A DNA stretch of 6,098 bases from Deltaproteobacteria bacterium (GTDB lineage: Bacteria > Desulfobacterota > Syntrophia > Syntrophales > JAAYKM01). A program made the translations under genes and the position numbers. This document shows positions 6,072-6,098 of the stretch, piece by piece. The notes below the pieces were generated by a model. That model saw only the letters and a program-made list of their open reading frames with translations. It ran no database searches and was not told the origin of the DNA. The stretch covers positions 1 through 6,098 of the forward strand of contig JAGVTI010000322.1 in NCBI GenBank assembly GCA_019136935.1. The letters are read 5' to 3'. Every line of letters starts with the position of its first letter. The first letter of the stretch is position 1.

Positions 6072-6098
6072 TAACGATACAGGCGACATAGAAAACAG
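6025..6098 (-). CDS. C-terminal end of a membrane transporter (partial)
   Basis: On the minus strand a frame runs from the window edge to a TGA whose complement is at 6025-6027, giving 23 complete codons. The peptide reads as a membrane-protein end: a hydrophobic, aromatic segment containing VACIVITWWYY, then the charged SRKNAE and a short end. One transmembrane helix followed by a basic cytoplasmic tail is typical of the last helix of a 12-helix carrier. The FY..C..ITWW.Y.R pattern recalls NarK/NNP nitrate-nitrite porters of the major facilitator superfamily, but that match is from memory and the fragment is short. The gene is convergent with the lipoprotein gene and overlaps its last 47 bases. 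The rest of the gene lies beyond the window. Confidence 0.55.
   Translation of the reverse strand, partial: VFYVACIVITWWYYSRKNAEMPC

Noticed and set aside
4878..6089. A 403-codon open frame on the minus strand opposite the miaA end and the lipoprotein gene
   Set aside because: Its translation is rich in Arg, Pro, Phe and Gln without motifs, as expected from the complement of a GC-rich gene. The opposite strand holds a signal peptide, TPR and SLH motifs in a proper frame. The better minus-strand frame at the right edge is a different one.
1..6098. CRISPR arrays, tRNA or rRNA genes, insertion sequences, defence genes
   Set aside because: No evenly spaced repeats, cloverleaf-like stretch, transposase motif or terminal inverted repeat was seen on either strand. 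Almost all of the sequence is explained by the five genes.

Overview
This is a chromosomal housekeeping window from a GC-rich (roughly 58-60% by eye) Gram-negative bacterium. Four genes run left to right: uvrB (nucleotide excision repair), mutL (mismatch repair), miaA (tRNA prenylation), and a lipoprotein gene with TPR and SLH domains. The last 74 bases hold the C-terminal end of a fifth gene on the minus strand, which looks like a multi-pass membrane transporter. The best organism guess is a Desulfobacterota-like (former Deltaproteobacteria) lineage. It rests on the endonuclease-type MutL, the mutL-miaA pair followed by a TPR/SLH lipoprotein, and a short intergenic motif that recalls dispersed repeats in that group. 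This is inference, not proof.

Layout. Bases 1-20 hold the ribosome-binding region of uvrB, which is complete and ends at 2009. The next 219 bases (2010-2228) hold no convincing gene and no convincing terminator. They contain a possible repeat fragment (2111-2129), a candidate sigma70 promoter for mutL (2144-2174) and a leader hairpin (2183-2207). mutL (2229-4034) and miaA (4031-4987) overlap by the four bases ATGA and are surely co-transcribed. A 91-base gap follows, with a TTGACT box that overlaps the miaA stop. The lipoprotein gene (5079-6071) starts at a TTG codon behind a strong Shine-Dalgarno sequence. Its last 47 bases overlap the tail of the convergent transporter gene.

How the genes work together. 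UvrB and MutL protect the genome through separate repair pathways, and MiaA modifies A37 of UNN-reading tRNAs. The mutL-miaA linkage is conserved in many bacteria without an obvious direct functional link. The lipoprotein probably acts at the cell envelope and need not be related to its neighbours.

Nothing here is clearly a new defence or mobile system. The most unusual spot is the right edge, 6010-6098. There the lipoprotein's SLH domain ends at a run of seven Gs, an atypical tail follows, and a convergent membrane-protein gene overlaps it. A frameshift, a 3' truncation or a rearrangement junction could each explain this.
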